Below, one piece after another: positions 34,971 to 44,046 of a DNA stretch of 64,000 nucleotides; position 1 is the stretch's first letter; each line of letters starts with the position of its first letter. The stretch lies in assembly GCF_006546835.1 (NCBI RefSeq), contig NZ_VICB01000001.1, positions 62,001-126,000 on the forward strand. Reading direction: 5' to 3'. The translations under genes were made by a program, and so were the position numbers. Origin of the DNA: Actinomyces johnsonii (lineage in GTDB: Bacteria; Actinomycetota; Actinomycetes; Actinomycetales; Actinomycetaceae). Below the pieces are notes generated by a model. The model did not search any database and was not told the origin of the DNA. It saw nothing but the letters and a program-made list of their open reading frames with translations.

Positions 34971-35782
34971 GCACCACCGGCGAACTGCATCTGCGGATCG
35001 CTCGGGACGGGGACCGGAGTATCGCCGTGGACCAGTACCACAGGGGAGCACTGAAGGTATTCCGCCCTCTGTACCTCGATGAGACCGGACAGGTGACCTA
35101 CTACGCGGTCAATCCAGGGGGCGGGTACCTGGACGGCGACTTCTACCTCACCGAGATCGAGGTCGAGGAGGGGGCTTCAGCGCTGCTGACCACCCAAGCG
35201 GCCACGAAGATCTACCGCACCCCCACCTGCCCGGTCCACCAGCACACCCGGGTGAGCCTGGCTCCGGGAGCCGTACTCGAGCTCGTTCCCGACCAGGTCA
35301 TCGCCTACAGGGAGTCCTCCTACCTGCAGACCGCCCTCGTCGAGATGGATCCGACGGCAACCTTCATGTCCTTGGAGGTCCTCACCCCCGGTTGGGCCCC
35401 GGACGGTTCGGCCTTCGGGTATGACTCCGTACGGGTGCGCACCGATATCCGTATCGGCGGCCGGTGCGCCGTCGTCGACAGCCTGCGCCTGGTCCCCGGC
35501 GAAACCGGCATGGCGGGCCTGGGAACTCTGGAGGGGTACAGCCACCTGGCCTCCTTCATGGTCGTCGACGCCCGCGTCGATGCCGCGCTCGTCGCCGAGG
35601 TCGGCGAGCTGCTCGAGGCCGATGACGTGCGCGCCGGAGTGACGCAGGTGCCGGGTCCCGGACTCGTTGCCCGGGTGCTGGGTGACGACACGACCCGGCT
35701 GACCGGTCTCATGCTCGACATCAACGAGCTCGTGCGCGGCCGGTGGTTCGGCGCGCCGAGGCTCGACCTGCGCAAGTACTAG
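34967..35782 (+). CDS. ureD: Urease accessory protein UreD
   Basis: The 271-residue scaffold binds apo-urease and passes nickel from UreF and UreG. Conserved parts are [39 protein letters not shown] and [17 protein letters not shown] 34967 is chosen because it overlaps the ureG stop by 4 bases and follows a GGAG; the longer frame from 34928 would read through conserved ureG sequence. It completes the ureABCEFGD order seen in actinomycete urease operons. Confidence 0.94.
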   Translation: MSTTGELHLRIARDGDRSIAVDQYHRGALKVFRPLYLDETGQVTYYAVNPGGGYLDGDFYLTEIEVEEGASALLTTQAATKIYRTPTCPVHQHTRVSLAPGAVLELVPDQVIAYRESSYLQTALVEMDPTATFMSLEVLTPGWAPDGSAFGYDSVRVRTDIRIGGRCAVVDSLRLVPGETGMAGLGTLEGYSHLASFMVVDARVDAALVAEVGELLEADDVRAGVTQVPGPGLVARVLGDDTTRLTGLMLDINELVRGRWFGAPRLDLRKY

Positions 35783-35842
35783 TGACGGCCCGCTCGCCTC
35801 GGCAGCGGGCATCTCCCGAATCTCCATCGATCGGAGCCCCCC

Positions 35843-36778
35843 ATGCCTGAATCATCTGCTCATCAACCCCACCACCCGATTCCCAGGCCGGACACCGCGG
35901 CCGTCCCATCGATCGTCTCGGTCGGCGTGAGCGCGCTCGGGCGCGGGGTCGGGCAGATCTTCCTCCAGCCCCATGCGCTCACCGGAGTGCTCATCGTGGC
36001 CGGCATCGCCGTCTACTCACCACTCATGGCCCTCCAAGTGGTCCTCGGGACGACGGTGTCGACGGTGGCGGCACGGCTGCTGGACCTGCAAATCACCGAT
36101 GGACTCCAGGGCTACAACGGGGCGCTGGTGGGAGCGGCGGCCTGGGCCGCTATGGGCGTTTTCTGGCCGGCGACGCTGCTCACCGTGGTCGGGGCGGCGG
36201 CGTGTCCCGCGGTCCACCGCGCTCTGGAGCGCGTTCTCGCCCCGGTCGGGCTCCCGGCGCTCACGGCTCCCTTCTGCATCGTCTCCGGCCTACTGACCGC
36301 TCTGCTCAGGGCGATCGACGCGCCGATGGTGCCCGATCCGGCACCGGTCAGCGGGTCGACGGCGTGGCTGGTCCCGGAGGCGGTGCTGACGGGAGAGTCC
36401 CAGGTGGTGCTCGTCGACTCCTGGGTCGGCGGTGCGCTGATCCTGGCCGGGCTGTTCATCGCCAGTTGGAGAGTAGGAACGGCAGCGCTGCTGGGTAGCG
36501 TCGTCGGAACGGCGGCAACGCTGGCACTCGTTCCCGCCGGTCAGGCGGCGCACGGTCTGGGCGGGTACTCTCCGTGCCTGACGGCGATCGCGATCGGCGT
36601 CGTCCTCCTGCCTCCCGGGAGGCGGGCCTGGGTGCTGGCGGTCGCGGGATCAGTGCTGACCGTCGTCGTGGACCGAGTTTTCACGGAGATCCCGGTGCCG
36701 ACCTACACCTGGCCCTTCATCGTGACCACCTGGCTAGTGCTCGCCGTCGTCAAGTGGCGCGAGCGCCGATTAGGCTGA
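35843..36778 (+). CDS. Urea transporter (UT family)
   Basis: A 311-residue polytopic membrane protein with the two-fold UT architecture. The repeated pore motifs GLQGYNGALVGAA and GLGGYSPCLTAIAIG correspond to the two half-pores that let urea pass by facilitated diffusion. About ten hydrophobic helices can be traced. It follows ureD by 60 bases and supplies the cytoplasmic urease. A single conserved half-site spacing supports the family; symbols (utp, yut) vary, so none is given. Confidence 0.9.
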   Translation: MPESSAHQPHHPIPRPDTAAVPSIVSVGVSALGRGVGQIFLQPHALTGVLIVAGIAVYSPLMALQVVLGTTVSTVAARLLDLQITDGLQGYNGALVGAAAWAAMGVFWPATLLTVVGAAACPAVHRALERVLAPVGLPALTAPFCIVSGLLTALLRAIDAPMVPDPAPVSGSTAWLVPEAVLTGESQVVLVDSWVGGALILAGLFIASWRVGTAALLGSVVGTAATLALVPAGQAAHGLGGYSPCLTAIAIGVVLLPPGRRAWVLAVAGSVLTVVVDRVFTEIPVPTYTWPFIVTTWLVLAVVKWRERRLG

Positions 36779-36782
36779 GTCC

Positions 36783-37655
36783 ATGGCTCACTCCACGGCG
36801 CAACCCGATTCTGCTGCCCACCTGGTCCTGTCCCTGTCCTGCCCTGACCGTCCGGGCATCGTCCACGCGGTCACCGGTACGCTGGCGCGCCGCGGCGGGA
36901 ACATCACCGAGTCCAAGCAATTCGGGGACTCCTCCACCGGTCTGTTCTTCATGCGGGTCCAGGTGCTGACCACCGTGCCGCGCGAGGAGCTGGAGAAGGA
37001 CCTGGCCGAGCTGGCCGGGGATTACGAGATGGAGTGGAGCCTCGATGAGGTGGGGCGCGCCATGCGCACCCTCATTATGGTCTCCAAGGAGGGGCACTGC
37101 CTGACCGACCTGCTCTTCCGGGAGCGCAGCCAGGGGCTGCCGGTCGACGTCGTCGGCGTGGTGGGCAACCACGAGACGCTGCGGGACGTCGCCGAGTTCT
37201 ACGGGGTGCCCTTCCACCACATTCCGGTCACCAAGGAGACCAAGGAGGCCGCCGAGGCAGAACTGCTGGGGCTGGTGGACTCCCTCGACGTCGAGCTGGT
37301 GGTGCTGGCCCGCTACATGCAGATCCTCTCCCCTGCCCTGTGCGAGCGGCTGCGCGGGGGCGTCATCAACATCCACCACTCGTTCCTGCCGTCCTTCAAG
37401 GGGGCGCGCCCCTACGCCCAGGCGCACGAGCGCGGGGTCAAGCTCATCGGGGCGACGGCGCACTACGTGACGGCGGACCTGGATGAGGGTCCGATCATCG
37501 AGCAGGACGTGACGCGGGCCGGCCACGAGGACTCGGTGGCCACGCTGCAGGCCAAGGGCCAGGATGTCGAGCGCCGGGTACTGGCTCAGGCAGTGCGCTG
37601 GCACACCGAGCACCGGGTGCTGCTCAACGGGCACCGCACCGTCGTCTTCTCCTGA
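36783..37655 (+). CDS. purU: Formyltetrahydrofolate deformylase
   Basis: It hydrolyses 10-formyl-THF to THF and formate, balancing C1 pools. The 290-residue protein has an N-terminal ACT regulatory domain (LSCPDRPGIVHAVTGTLARRGGNI) and a formyltransferase-like catalytic domain with NIHHSFLPSFKGARPY and GATAHYVTADLDEGPIIEQD, which contain the Asn-His-Asp catalytic set. It starts 4 bases after the urea transporter stop, so it may be co-transcribed, although its function pairs with folD and glyA rather than urease. Confidence 0.95.
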   Translation: MAHSTAQPDSAAHLVLSLSCPDRPGIVHAVTGTLARRGGNITESKQFGDSSTGLFFMRVQVLTTVPREELEKDLAELAGDYEMEWSLDEVGRAMRTLIMVSKEGHCLTDLLFRERSQGLPVDVVGVVGNHETLRDVAEFYGVPFHHIPVTKETKEAAEAELLGLVDSLDVELVVLARYMQILSPALCERLRGGVINIHHSFLPSFKGARPYAQAHERGVKLIGATAHYVTADLDEGPIIEQDVTRAGHEDSVATLQAKGQDVERRVLAQAVRWHTEHRVLLNGHRTVVFS

Positions 37656-38087
37656 ACGCACTGCCGGCCCCGCTGCCCGTATGCCGGGACGGCGACCCCA
37701 CCACCTGTTCTTAAGTCGCCGCGCGTTCTTCACCGAACCGGCATAGTGCCCCCGGGCGCCACAGCCGCTGCACCTGAGCCCTTGACGGCTGGTTGTCCAC
37801 ACCCGGAACCACGTCCCATGACAAGACCGCCTACTGACGGGCCACCATTGCTTCGGGCTAGGTGATGGGGCCCGTGGGGCGCCTGTTTCAGTTGCGTGAT
37901 GGCTGCTGGATTCCTGCGAGGTCAGGGGCGCCGATCCACCCGTGGTGGGCGCTTCGGCGATAGTGCCCCGGGGGTTTTCCACAGGGCCGTGTCAAAGTCT
38001 GGCGGTCGGGGCGTGTGTGCAGGTAATGTCAATACACCGCTCGGACGGGCACTGCTGCCCATCCCGGTGGTGTGAGGAGTTGTTTCG
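37656..38087. other. 432-base gene-free stretch with DnaA-box-like sites
   Basis: No supported gene is seen on either strand. TTGTCCACA at 37793-37801 equals the high-GC actinobacterial DnaA box, and TTTTCCACA at 37975-37983 is one base away; both face the same way. GAGGAG at 38074-38079 belongs to the next gene. No terminator hairpin stands out after purU. Confidence 0.4.
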
Positions 38088-38858
38088 GTGGCGAGGAGGC
38101 TATCGGTGATGAGCACGTCCCTACGATCCCCAAATCCTGCGCACTCGAGGCGATCCGCAGTCGAGTGCGGCCGGTCCGGTTCTCGTCTGGGGCGCCGTCG
38201 GGCGGCCGCCGGTTTGGCGGTGGTGTGCGTTCTTGCCTTGGGGGCGGCGGGCTGTGCGCTGAAGGACGCGCGGGCGGAGGCCAGTGCCAGCGCCAGTACC
38301 AGTGCGTCTGCGGCCGTCGCCCGGGCCGAGAAGGGCCTCGCCGAGGCCAACGCATCGGCGACCGCCTCCCGAGAAGCCGCCCTGACCCCCGAACTCAAGG
38401 CCCAGCGCGACACCGCCCTGGCCGAACCCGCACCCGCCAAGAACCCACAGGTCAGCGAGGAGACCTCCGAGGGCGCAGTCGCAAGCGTCTACTACTTCCT
38501 CGACCTCTACCGCTACGCCTTCATGACCGGCGACACCACCGAACTCGCAGCCATGAGCGAAGACCAGTGCCAATTCTGTCAATCTGCAATTGATCGGGCA
38601 ACCAAGCTTCACGCGACAGGAGGATGGATAGATAAGTGGGACCAAAGCATTGTAGATGCCACATACTACGAAAAACTAGACGGATATAATTACAATCGAA
38701 TCAAAATCGTCATCAACTACGGACAAATGACCTCTCATCCCGGAGATGGCACACCCTCGAAAACTTCTGACACGGATGACGGAAGAGTTCTTAATTTCGG
38801 AGTTAGGTATATCAACGGACGTTGGTCGGTCGGAGCGGTCGAGGTGGTTGAAAAATGA
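38088..38858 (+). CDS. DUF6318-like lipoprotein with sharp internal composition change
   Basis: A 256-residue predicted lipoprotein: a basic leader, a hydrophobic core (AAAGLAVVCVLALGAAGCA, lipobox Cys about 56), an Ala/Ser/Glu-rich coiled stretch, then a domain with YYFLDLYRYAFMTGDTTELAAMSEDQCQFC that resembles DUF6318 of Actinomyces. GTG 38088 has GAGGAG 8 bases upstream; ATG 38109 with GAGGAGG is an equally good start. From about 38570 the coding sequence falls to about 35-45% GC (21/60 at 38641-38700), while the first half is near 70%. The function is unknown. The next gene overlaps it by 4 bases. Confidence 0.72.
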   Translation: MARRLSVMSTSLRSPNPAHSRRSAVECGRSGSRLGRRRAAAGLAVVCVLALGAAGCALKDARAEASASASTSASAAVARAEKGLAEANASATASREAALTPELKAQRDTALAEPAPAKNPQVSEETSEGAVASVYYFLDLYRYAFMTGDTTELAAMSEDQCQFCQSAIDRATKLHATGGWIDKWDQSIVDATYYEKLDGYNYNRIKIVINYGQMTSHPGDGTPSKTSDTDDGRVLNFGVRYINGRWSVGAVEVVEK

Positions 38859-39679
38859 TCATGAAACCTATCGCCGCCATCGCGATCGTTGCACCATTAA
38901 TTCTACCCGCACCATACCCAAAAGGTGGAAGCGAAAATTCTGCGGCCGTCGAATCTAACGTATCCGCCGGAAACACCGACAAGGGAGTAAATGCTTATGG
39001 TGAAGTGACGGAGCAGATTCCTCAGGAGGGGGCATCAGAGCCCGGTGCACCACCATCTCAGGAACACCCAGACGTGACGGCATCAGAACCGTCGATGTGG
39101 GACGAGAAACCCCACCAAAAATGCACCGACAACGGCGACGAACACCCTGAGATTCACTGCGTGAACAACGGGCTACTCCAGCCCTCCGGACCCGAGGAAC
39201 CCACCGGCGGCCCCCGCACGATCACGATCACCACCCGCCAGGCCGCCACACTCATCGCACAGGGCTCGGGCATCACCCGCCAACCACCCGGCCCAAAAGT
39301 CATCATCTCCAAAGCCTTCATCGTCTACACCGACCCCAACCCCCGCTACCAGACCACCACCATCCTCGACACAGCAATCGAGGTCGAATTCACCCCCATC
39401 TCCTACACCTGGAACTGGGGAGACGGAACCACCACAACCACCACCGACCCCGGAGCCCCCTACCCAAACCACACCGTCACCCACCACTACAAACACACCG
39501 ACAAGAACATCACCACCACCCTAACCACCACCTGGACAACCAGATACCGCCCCACCGGCCACACCAACTGGCACACAATCGAAGGCACCATCACCACCAC
39601 CGAAACCTCCACCCCCTACGACCTCGTACGCATCATCACCTACCTCACCGACGACGCCGAAGAAGCCCAAGGACACTAA
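38855..39679 (+). CDS. Secreted PKD-domain-like protein
   Basis: A 274-residue protein with a short hydrophobic N-terminus (MIMKPIAAIAIVAPLILPAP), a polar linker and a C-terminal beta domain. YTWNWGDGTTTTTT... with HTVTHHYKHTDKNITTTLTTTW fits the PKD pattern (W-x-F/W-GDG ... H-x-Y). The ATG overlaps the DUF6318 stop by 4 bases; such pairs recur in Actinomyces, suggesting a joint surface role. The last 450 bases are almost without G on the coding strand (4 G against 28 C in 39481-39540) and encode Thr-rich sequence. Confidence 0.7.
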   Translation: MIMKPIAAIAIVAPLILPAPYPKGGSENSAAVESNVSAGNTDKGVNAYGEVTEQIPQEGASEPGAPPSQEHPDVTASEPSMWDEKPHQKCTDNGDEHPEIHCVNNGLLQPSGPEEPTGGPRTITITTRQAATLIAQGSGITRQPPGPKVIISKAFIVYTDPNPRYQTTTILDTAIEVEFTPISYTWNWGDGTTTTTTDPGAPYPNHTVTHHYKHTDKNITTTLTTTWTTRYRPTGHTNWHTIEGTITTTETSTPYDLVRIITYLTDDAEEAQGH

Positions 39680-39938
39680 CCCCCAACACCCCTACCGACA
39701 TCCTCTTCACCAACGACGGCGGGTTCCAGGGGTGGATGCGCCACTCGTGGGAGGGGCGTTTCGTGTCCGGGACTCGGTTTGATCTGGGCGTTCGTCGGGG
39801 CGCGGCAGCGCGCGCGACCACGGCCGGCCCGCATCCGGATCACCCACTCGCACTACCACTCGTCCGTCTGGCCCGCTCCTCGTCCCTTGGGAACAACACC
39901 CCATCGCCGTTCCCGCACTCCGCCTCTAACCTCAAGGC

Positions 39939-40544
39939 ATGAGCCTCCCCCAAAGCAGTATGCAGGTATACGGAGGGCCGCCTCCATATACGCACCAGAT
40001 CCCAGCCCCTTTGCCGTACAGCGTCATGTCCTACTCGTCCCTGCTGAATTCCATACAGGGAGCCAACGACTGCACCGCTTCCACGCGGAATACACTCTTC
40101 TTCTGGCTCAGGATCCCGCTGGTCATCGCGATACCGCTCATCGTGATCGGATTGCGCATCACATTTGACGCATTCGGCATGCGCTCCCTCTTCTTCCTTC
40201 TCCCATACGTCATCGGCTTTCACGCCGCCACTTTCGCCGCCACATCGAACAGGCCATCACGCTTCGGCAATAGAACCATCACACCGGCAACAGCGATAGC
40301 CTTCTTAAGCCACCTGATATTCCTCATACTCCTATCCTTGTCACTGCCCGATCAACACTTCATTCCCTCGCGTATTCCTTCACCCTTTGAGAACCTGGGA
40401 CTCTCTTCCGGCTCCTCCGACGTCCTGGCGACGGCGAGCATCATCGGAGTCGGTATCTCGGCTGTAGCCTGCCTCGCCTTCGCCATCATGGAGAAGCCTT
40501 CAGCCAAGTACATGAGCATCGCCCCCAACTCCCCGCACCGTTGA
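39939..40544 (+). CDS. Hypothetical four-helix membrane protein
   Basis: A 201-residue product with a Pro/Ser/Tyr-rich N-terminal 40 residues and about four hydrophobic helices (LRIPLVIAIPLIVIGL, SLFFLLPYVIGFHAATFA, TAIAFLSHLIFLILLSLSL, ASIIGVGISAVACLAFAIM). No family is recognised. GC is about 55%, lower than the neighbours. It stands alone, with a 259-base featureless gap before it. The start is weakly supported: no clear Shine-Dalgarno, and Met30 (MSYSSLL) is possible. Confidence 0.55.
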   Translation: MSLPQSSMQVYGGPPPYTHQIPAPLPYSVMSYSSLLNSIQGANDCTASTRNTLFFWLRIPLVIAIPLIVIGLRITFDAFGMRSLFFLLPYVIGFHAATFAATSNRPSRFGNRTITPATAIAFLSHLIFLILLSLSLPDQHFIPSRIPSPFENLGLSSGSSDVLATASIIGVGISAVACLAFAIMEKPSAKYMSIAPNSPHR

Positions 40545-40624
40545 ATCCCCCACCGCCATTCAGGGCCGGTTCCCCGTCGACGCCGGGCTCCCGCGGGCGT
40601 CAGACAGAGGCGTAGCCTGACGGC

Positions 40625-41149
40625 ATGACGACTCCCGAGATGCTCATCGACATCCTGTCACGGTCGCGCGAGCGCTTCGACCGCGCCTTCGACGGCGTCA
40701 CCGTGGAGCAGGCCAACACGCAGCCCACCCCGGACCTGGCTCCGCGCATCGACTCCCTGACCTGGTTGGCCTGGCACACGGCCCGCGAGCTCGACACCCA
40801 GGTCGCGCCGTTGGCGGGCATCGAACCCGTCTGGATCACCGACGGCCACCGGGAGCGCTTCGCCCTGGCCCTTCCTGACGACACCGAGGACTGGCACCAC
40901 ACGCCCGATCAGGCCGCACAGGTCGTCGTCAGCGACCTCGGTCTCCTCTTCGCCTATCTTGATGACGCCTACGCGCTGGCCACCACCTACCTGCGCGGCC
41001 TGACGCCGCAGGTACTCGACGATGTCGTCGACAGCTCCTGGGACCCGCCCGTCACCCGGGGCGTGCGTCTGGCCTCGATCATCGACGACGCCGCCCAGCA
41101 CTCCGGCCAGGCCGTCTACACCCGCCGCCTCCTGGGCCTGCCGGGCTAG
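40625..41149 (+). CDS. DinB-superfamily protein
   Basis: A 174-residue four-helix-bundle protein of the DinB/DUF664-like group. Metal-ligand positions are visible as His in LTWLAWHTARELD (about residue 50) and in IDDAAQHSGQAVYTRRLLG (about residue 158). Members include bacillithiol- and mycothiol-dependent transferases and isomerases, and in actinomycetes mycothiol dependence is the usual guess. It stands alone, convergent with nagA. Confidence 0.82.
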   Translation: MTTPEMLIDILSRSRERFDRAFDGVTVEQANTQPTPDLAPRIDSLTWLAWHTARELDTQVAPLAGIEPVWITDGHRERFALALPDDTEDWHHTPDQAAQVVVSDLGLLFAYLDDAYALATTYLRGLTPQVLDDVVDSSWDPPVTRGVRLASIIDDAAQHSGQAVYTRRLLGLPG

Positions 41150-41209
41150 CCGCACGCATCACTTCGGCCGGCCGACCGGCGCGCACGGCCCAGCCGCCTC
41201 CGCACCACA

Positions 41210-41247
41210 CGTTCGCCCCGACCTGATGGTTCAGGTCGGGGCGAACG
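41210..41247. terminator. Bidirectional terminator between DinB and nagA genes
   Basis: A 17-bp perfect stem (CGTTCGCCCCGACCTGA with its complement, 41210-41226 and 41231-41247) closes over TGGT between the convergent stops at 41149 and 41330. No T-run follows. Confidence 0.82.
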
Positions 41248-41329
41248 GCTCCCACATGACAAGAGACTGCTGGGGCCCGTGCGGGCCGGTGGCGTGGGAG
41301 GATCGGGCGGCGGTTCTGGGCCGCGCGCC

Positions 41330-42580
41330 TCAGGCAGCGGGTTCCACCGTCTCGCCGCGGCGCAGCACGGTGACGGGCCTCAGGTCCGCGTCGGTGACGA
41401 CGACGTCGGCCCACAGGCCCGCCCGCAGTGCCCCTACGTAAGGGTCGCCGAGGATCTGCGCACCCTGGACGCTGGCGGCGTAGACGGCATCGACCAGGTC
41501 GACTCCTCCGTGCCAGGTGGTGCGCACGACGTCGATGAGGTGGGCGGTCCCCCCTGCGATCGCGCCGCCCTCGGTGAGGTGGGCGACGCCGTCGGCCACG
41601 GTGACCGGCTGGGAGCCGAGCACGTAGTCGCCGTCCGCCATGCCGGCCGCGGCCATGGCGTCGGTGATCAGGACGACGTTATCGCGCCCCAGGGTCTCGA
41701 ACATGTCCAGAACGATGGCGGGGTTCAAGTGCACGCCGTCGCCGATCATCTCCAAGACGCATTCGCCGCGCTGGGCGGCGGCCAGGAACTCGGGCACGGG
41801 CCCGGGTTTGCGGTGGTGCATGGGTCGCATGCCGTTGAACAGGTGGGTGGCGGTGGAGCGCGGGGAGCGGACGGTCTTGCCGGCCTCGATGCGCTCGGCG
41901 ATGCGGGCGGCGGCGTCGGCCAGGGCGGCGCGCACGGGGGCGGCCTCGGAGTCGGTGTGCCCGAAGGAGGGCAGGGCCCCGCCCTCGATGAGGGCCGCGT
42001 TGACTCCGTCGTCGCCGGTGATGCCGGGTTTCTCCGGGGCGATCGTCATGGTGACGACGTGCCCGCCGCCGAGCTCGATGAGCTCGCGGGTCAGGGCGGC
42101 GTCGGGGTCGATGATGTAGGTGGGGTCCTGGGCGCCGCAGCGCTCAACCGAGACGAAGGGTCCCTCGAAGTGGATGCCGGCGAGTTCGCCGTCCTCGCAC
42201 AGCCCGGCCAGGACCCGGGTGCGCGCCTTGAGGACCTCGGGGGCGGCCGTCACGCAGGAGGCCACCAGCGAGGTGGTGCCGAAGCGGCGGTGCTCGCGCA
42301 CGGAGATCATCGCCTGCTCGGCGGTCTCGGCGTTGGGGAAGGACTCGCCGCCGCCGCCGTGGCAGTGGACGTCGACCAGGCCCGGCAGGAGGTAGCCGCC
42401 CTCGGGTGCGGTCTGCGCCTGCTCGACGACGTCTCCGAAGCCAGCCCGGGCGGCCCGGTCGGCAGGCCCGACCCAGGCGATGTGGGTTCCCGACAGGACG
42501 ACGGCCCCGTCGTCGATGATGTGGTCGGGGGTGACAACACGACCCCGCAGTGCGCGGACCTGCATGGCTTCGTTGCTCAT
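41330..42580 (-). CDS. nagA: N-acetylglucosamine-6-phosphate deacetylase
   Basis: It deacetylates GlcNAc-6-P to GlcN-6-P in amino-sugar use and wall recycling. The 416-residue amidohydrolase has the metal site VDVHCHGGGG, IHFEGPF (metal-binding Glu), FGHTDS and THLFNGMRPMHHR (His ligands and substrate loop), and catalytic Asp in LITDAMAAAG. The frame opens at 42694, but ATG 42580 (MSNEAM) begins the conserved region. No nagB or GlcNAc transporter is adjacent. Confidence 0.94.
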   Translation of the reverse strand: MSNEAMQVRALRGRVVTPDHIIDDGAVVLSGTHIAWVGPADRAARAGFGDVVEQAQTAPEGGYLLPGLVDVHCHGGGGESFPNAETAEQAMISVREHRRFGTTSLVASCVTAAPEVLKARTRVLAGLCEDGELAGIHFEGPFVSVERCGAQDPTYIIDPDAALTRELIELGGGHVVTMTIAPEKPGITGDDGVNAALIEGGALPSFGHTDSEAAPVRAALADAAARIAERIEAGKTVRSPRSTATHLFNGMRPMHHRKPGPVPEFLAAAQRGECVLEMIGDGVHLNPAIVLDMFETLGRDNVVLITDAMAAAGMADGDYVLGSQPVTVADGVAHLTEGGAIAGGTAHLIDVVRTTWHGGVDLVDAVYAASVQGAQILGDPYVGALRAGLWADVVVTDADLRPVTVLRRGETVEPAA

Positions 42581-42654
42581 GAGTCGGATTCTGTCACTTC
42601 CCCAGACATCAGACAACCTCATTCTCGGCGTCTTCTCCCCCACATCTCCGGATC

Positions 42655-42691
42655 CGCAGTGGTCCGGCGGCAGTGCTGCCGGACCACTGCG
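42655..42691 (-). terminator. Terminator after the ABC exporter operon
   Basis: CGCAGTGGTCCGGC (42655-42668) pairs perfectly with GCCGGACCACTGCG (42678-42691) over 9 bases. It lies 22 bases beyond the stop of the third exporter gene (42713) and before the nagA start. Confidence 0.8.
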
Positions 42692-42712
42692 CACGGGGCG
42701 CGAGAGCGCCGG

Positions 42713-43153
42713 TCACCGGCCGTCAGCGCTGCGCTGTTTCCTGCTGAAGCCTCCCGCACGCAGTGCCAGCGCGAGGGCCATCAGTCCCATCAGAGAGCTC
42801 GCCATCAGCCAGAGCCCCCAGGCCAGGTAGCTGTCGGCCAGCAGCCGTCCTCCGGAGATGGCCGACAGCGTGAGGAGCCAGATTGCCGATACCGCCCCTA
42901 TCCAGTGACGGGCACCCACCGCGACCAGGGTGAAGACGATCCAGCTCAACGATATCCATACTTCTTTGCCGCCTCCGCTGGCGGGAACCAGTGTTCCGTG
43001 CCCCTCGGGGAGCAGGAGCGAGATGGTGACCGTCGGCAGTTTGAGGAGCAGGATCGTCAGGACGAGCCCCAGCGCGAGACGAGCAGGCCCCGGAGTGCAC
43101 CAGAAGCCGGCGTGCTGGGCTCCGGCGGCAAGCTCGGTCGTTCTCGTTGTCAT
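42713..43153 (-). CDS. Small membrane protein of the ABC exporter operon
   Basis: A 146-residue protein with four predicted helices (LALGLVLTILLLKLPTVTISLLL, VWISLSWIVFTLVAVGA, WIGAVSAIWLLTLSAISGG, LAWGLWLMASSLMGLMALALAL) and a basic tail. ATG 43153 overlaps the permease stop by 4 bases; the long frame upstream of it is the shadow of the permease gene. No family is recognised. Conserved overlap with the ABC genes suggests an accessory role in the exporter. Confidence 0.7.
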   Translation of the reverse strand: MTTRTTELAAGAQHAGFWCTPGPARLALGLVLTILLLKLPTVTISLLLPEGHGTLVPASGGGKEVWISLSWIVFTLVAVGARHWIGAVSAIWLLTLSAISGGRLLADSYLAWGLWLMASSLMGLMALALALRAGGFSRKQRSADGR

Positions 43154-44046
43154 GAGCGCCGCCTCCACATCCGCGCCCCCGCCAGGACGCAGCAGGCGAG
43201 CAGCGGCAGCGCCATGAGAAGCCTGAGCCACTCCACCCGTTCGACCCCGGTGCCCGTGTAGAGACCCACCGCGACGTCGAGCCACTGCTTGAGCGGGTTC
43301 CACTCCAGGATTCTCTTGAGGGCCTCGGGGAGCTGCTCCAAGGGCATCGCCGCGCCCGAACCGAAGAACATAAGGAAGAAGACGGCGGCCGACAGGGCCT
43401 GGGTCGTACGCGAGGAGACCCTCAGCGCGCCGATGAAGAAGCCCAGTGCCGAGAGCCAGGCGATCGAACCCGCCATGACCGTCAGGAAGCGCGGGTTCCA
43501 CAGTTCGGGCCTCACGCCGTCGCGCACGGCGACCACCAGGACGATGATCATCGAGGCGGCCATCACCAGCGCGAGCGTGGACAGCAGCAGGGCGATCACG
43601 AAGTGCCGGCCCCGCAGTGGGAGTGTGGAGTAGCGCCGGTCGATTCCGCGCGAGCGCAGCTCGGCCAGGTATATCGGCATTCCCATGAGCAGCAGGTTGG
43701 CCATGACCGACAGGATGAGCGAGGGGAACATGACGTCGATGAATCTCACGCCGGGGGCGACCTCGTTGGAGGCGTAGGGAATGCCGATGAAGACGTACAT
43801 GATCACCGGGAAGGCGAGGGAGAAGAATACGGCGACGGGCTCGCGCAGCAGCAGGACGAGCTCCTGACGGGCCCACACCGTCACCACCCGCCATCCGGGA
43901 GCCAGGGCTTGGGGCTGGCCGGGCTGGGACCGCCCAGCTCCGGAGGCGCCGGCCAACAGGGTGCCGGAGACGGGCGGCGCCGCGAGGGCGTCGGGCTGCG
44001 GGTGCGCATGGCGCGCCCGCCGGGTCTGCTGTGATTGCACGGTCAT
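43150..44046 (-). CDS. ABC-2 type exporter permease
   Basis: A 298-residue ABC-2 membrane protein. After a 45-residue polar N-terminus come VTVWARQELVLLLREPVAVFFSLAFPVIMYVFIG, then helices through FPSLILSVMANLLLMGMPIYL, LSTLALVMAASMIIVLVVAV and AVFFLMFFGSGAAMPLEQLPEALKRILEWNPLKQ, which is the characteristic ABC2 signature. ATG 44046 overlaps the ATPase stop by 4 bases. With the ATPase it forms a DrrAB-like exporter; the substrate is unknown. Confidence 0.88.
   Translation of the reverse strand: MTVQSQQTRRARHAHPQPDALAAPPVSGTLLAGASGAGRSQPGQPQALAPGWRVVTVWARQELVLLLREPVAVFFSLAFPVIMYVFIGIPYASNEVAPGVRFIDVMFPSLILSVMANLLLMGMPIYLAELRSRGIDRRYSTLPLRGRHFVIALLLSTLALVMAASMIIVLVVAVRDGVRPELWNPRFLTVMAGSIAWLSALGFFIGALRVSSRTTQALSAAVFFLMFFGSGAAMPLEQLPEALKRILEWNPLKQWLDVAVGLYTGTGVERVEWLRLLMALPLLACCVLAGARMWRRRS

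Noticed and set aside
42713-43894. A long minus-strand frame suggesting a 393-residue protein
   Set aside because: Only the part from ATG 43153 is credible; the rest lies inside the ABC-2 permease gene and is Arg/Pro/Gly shadow sequence.
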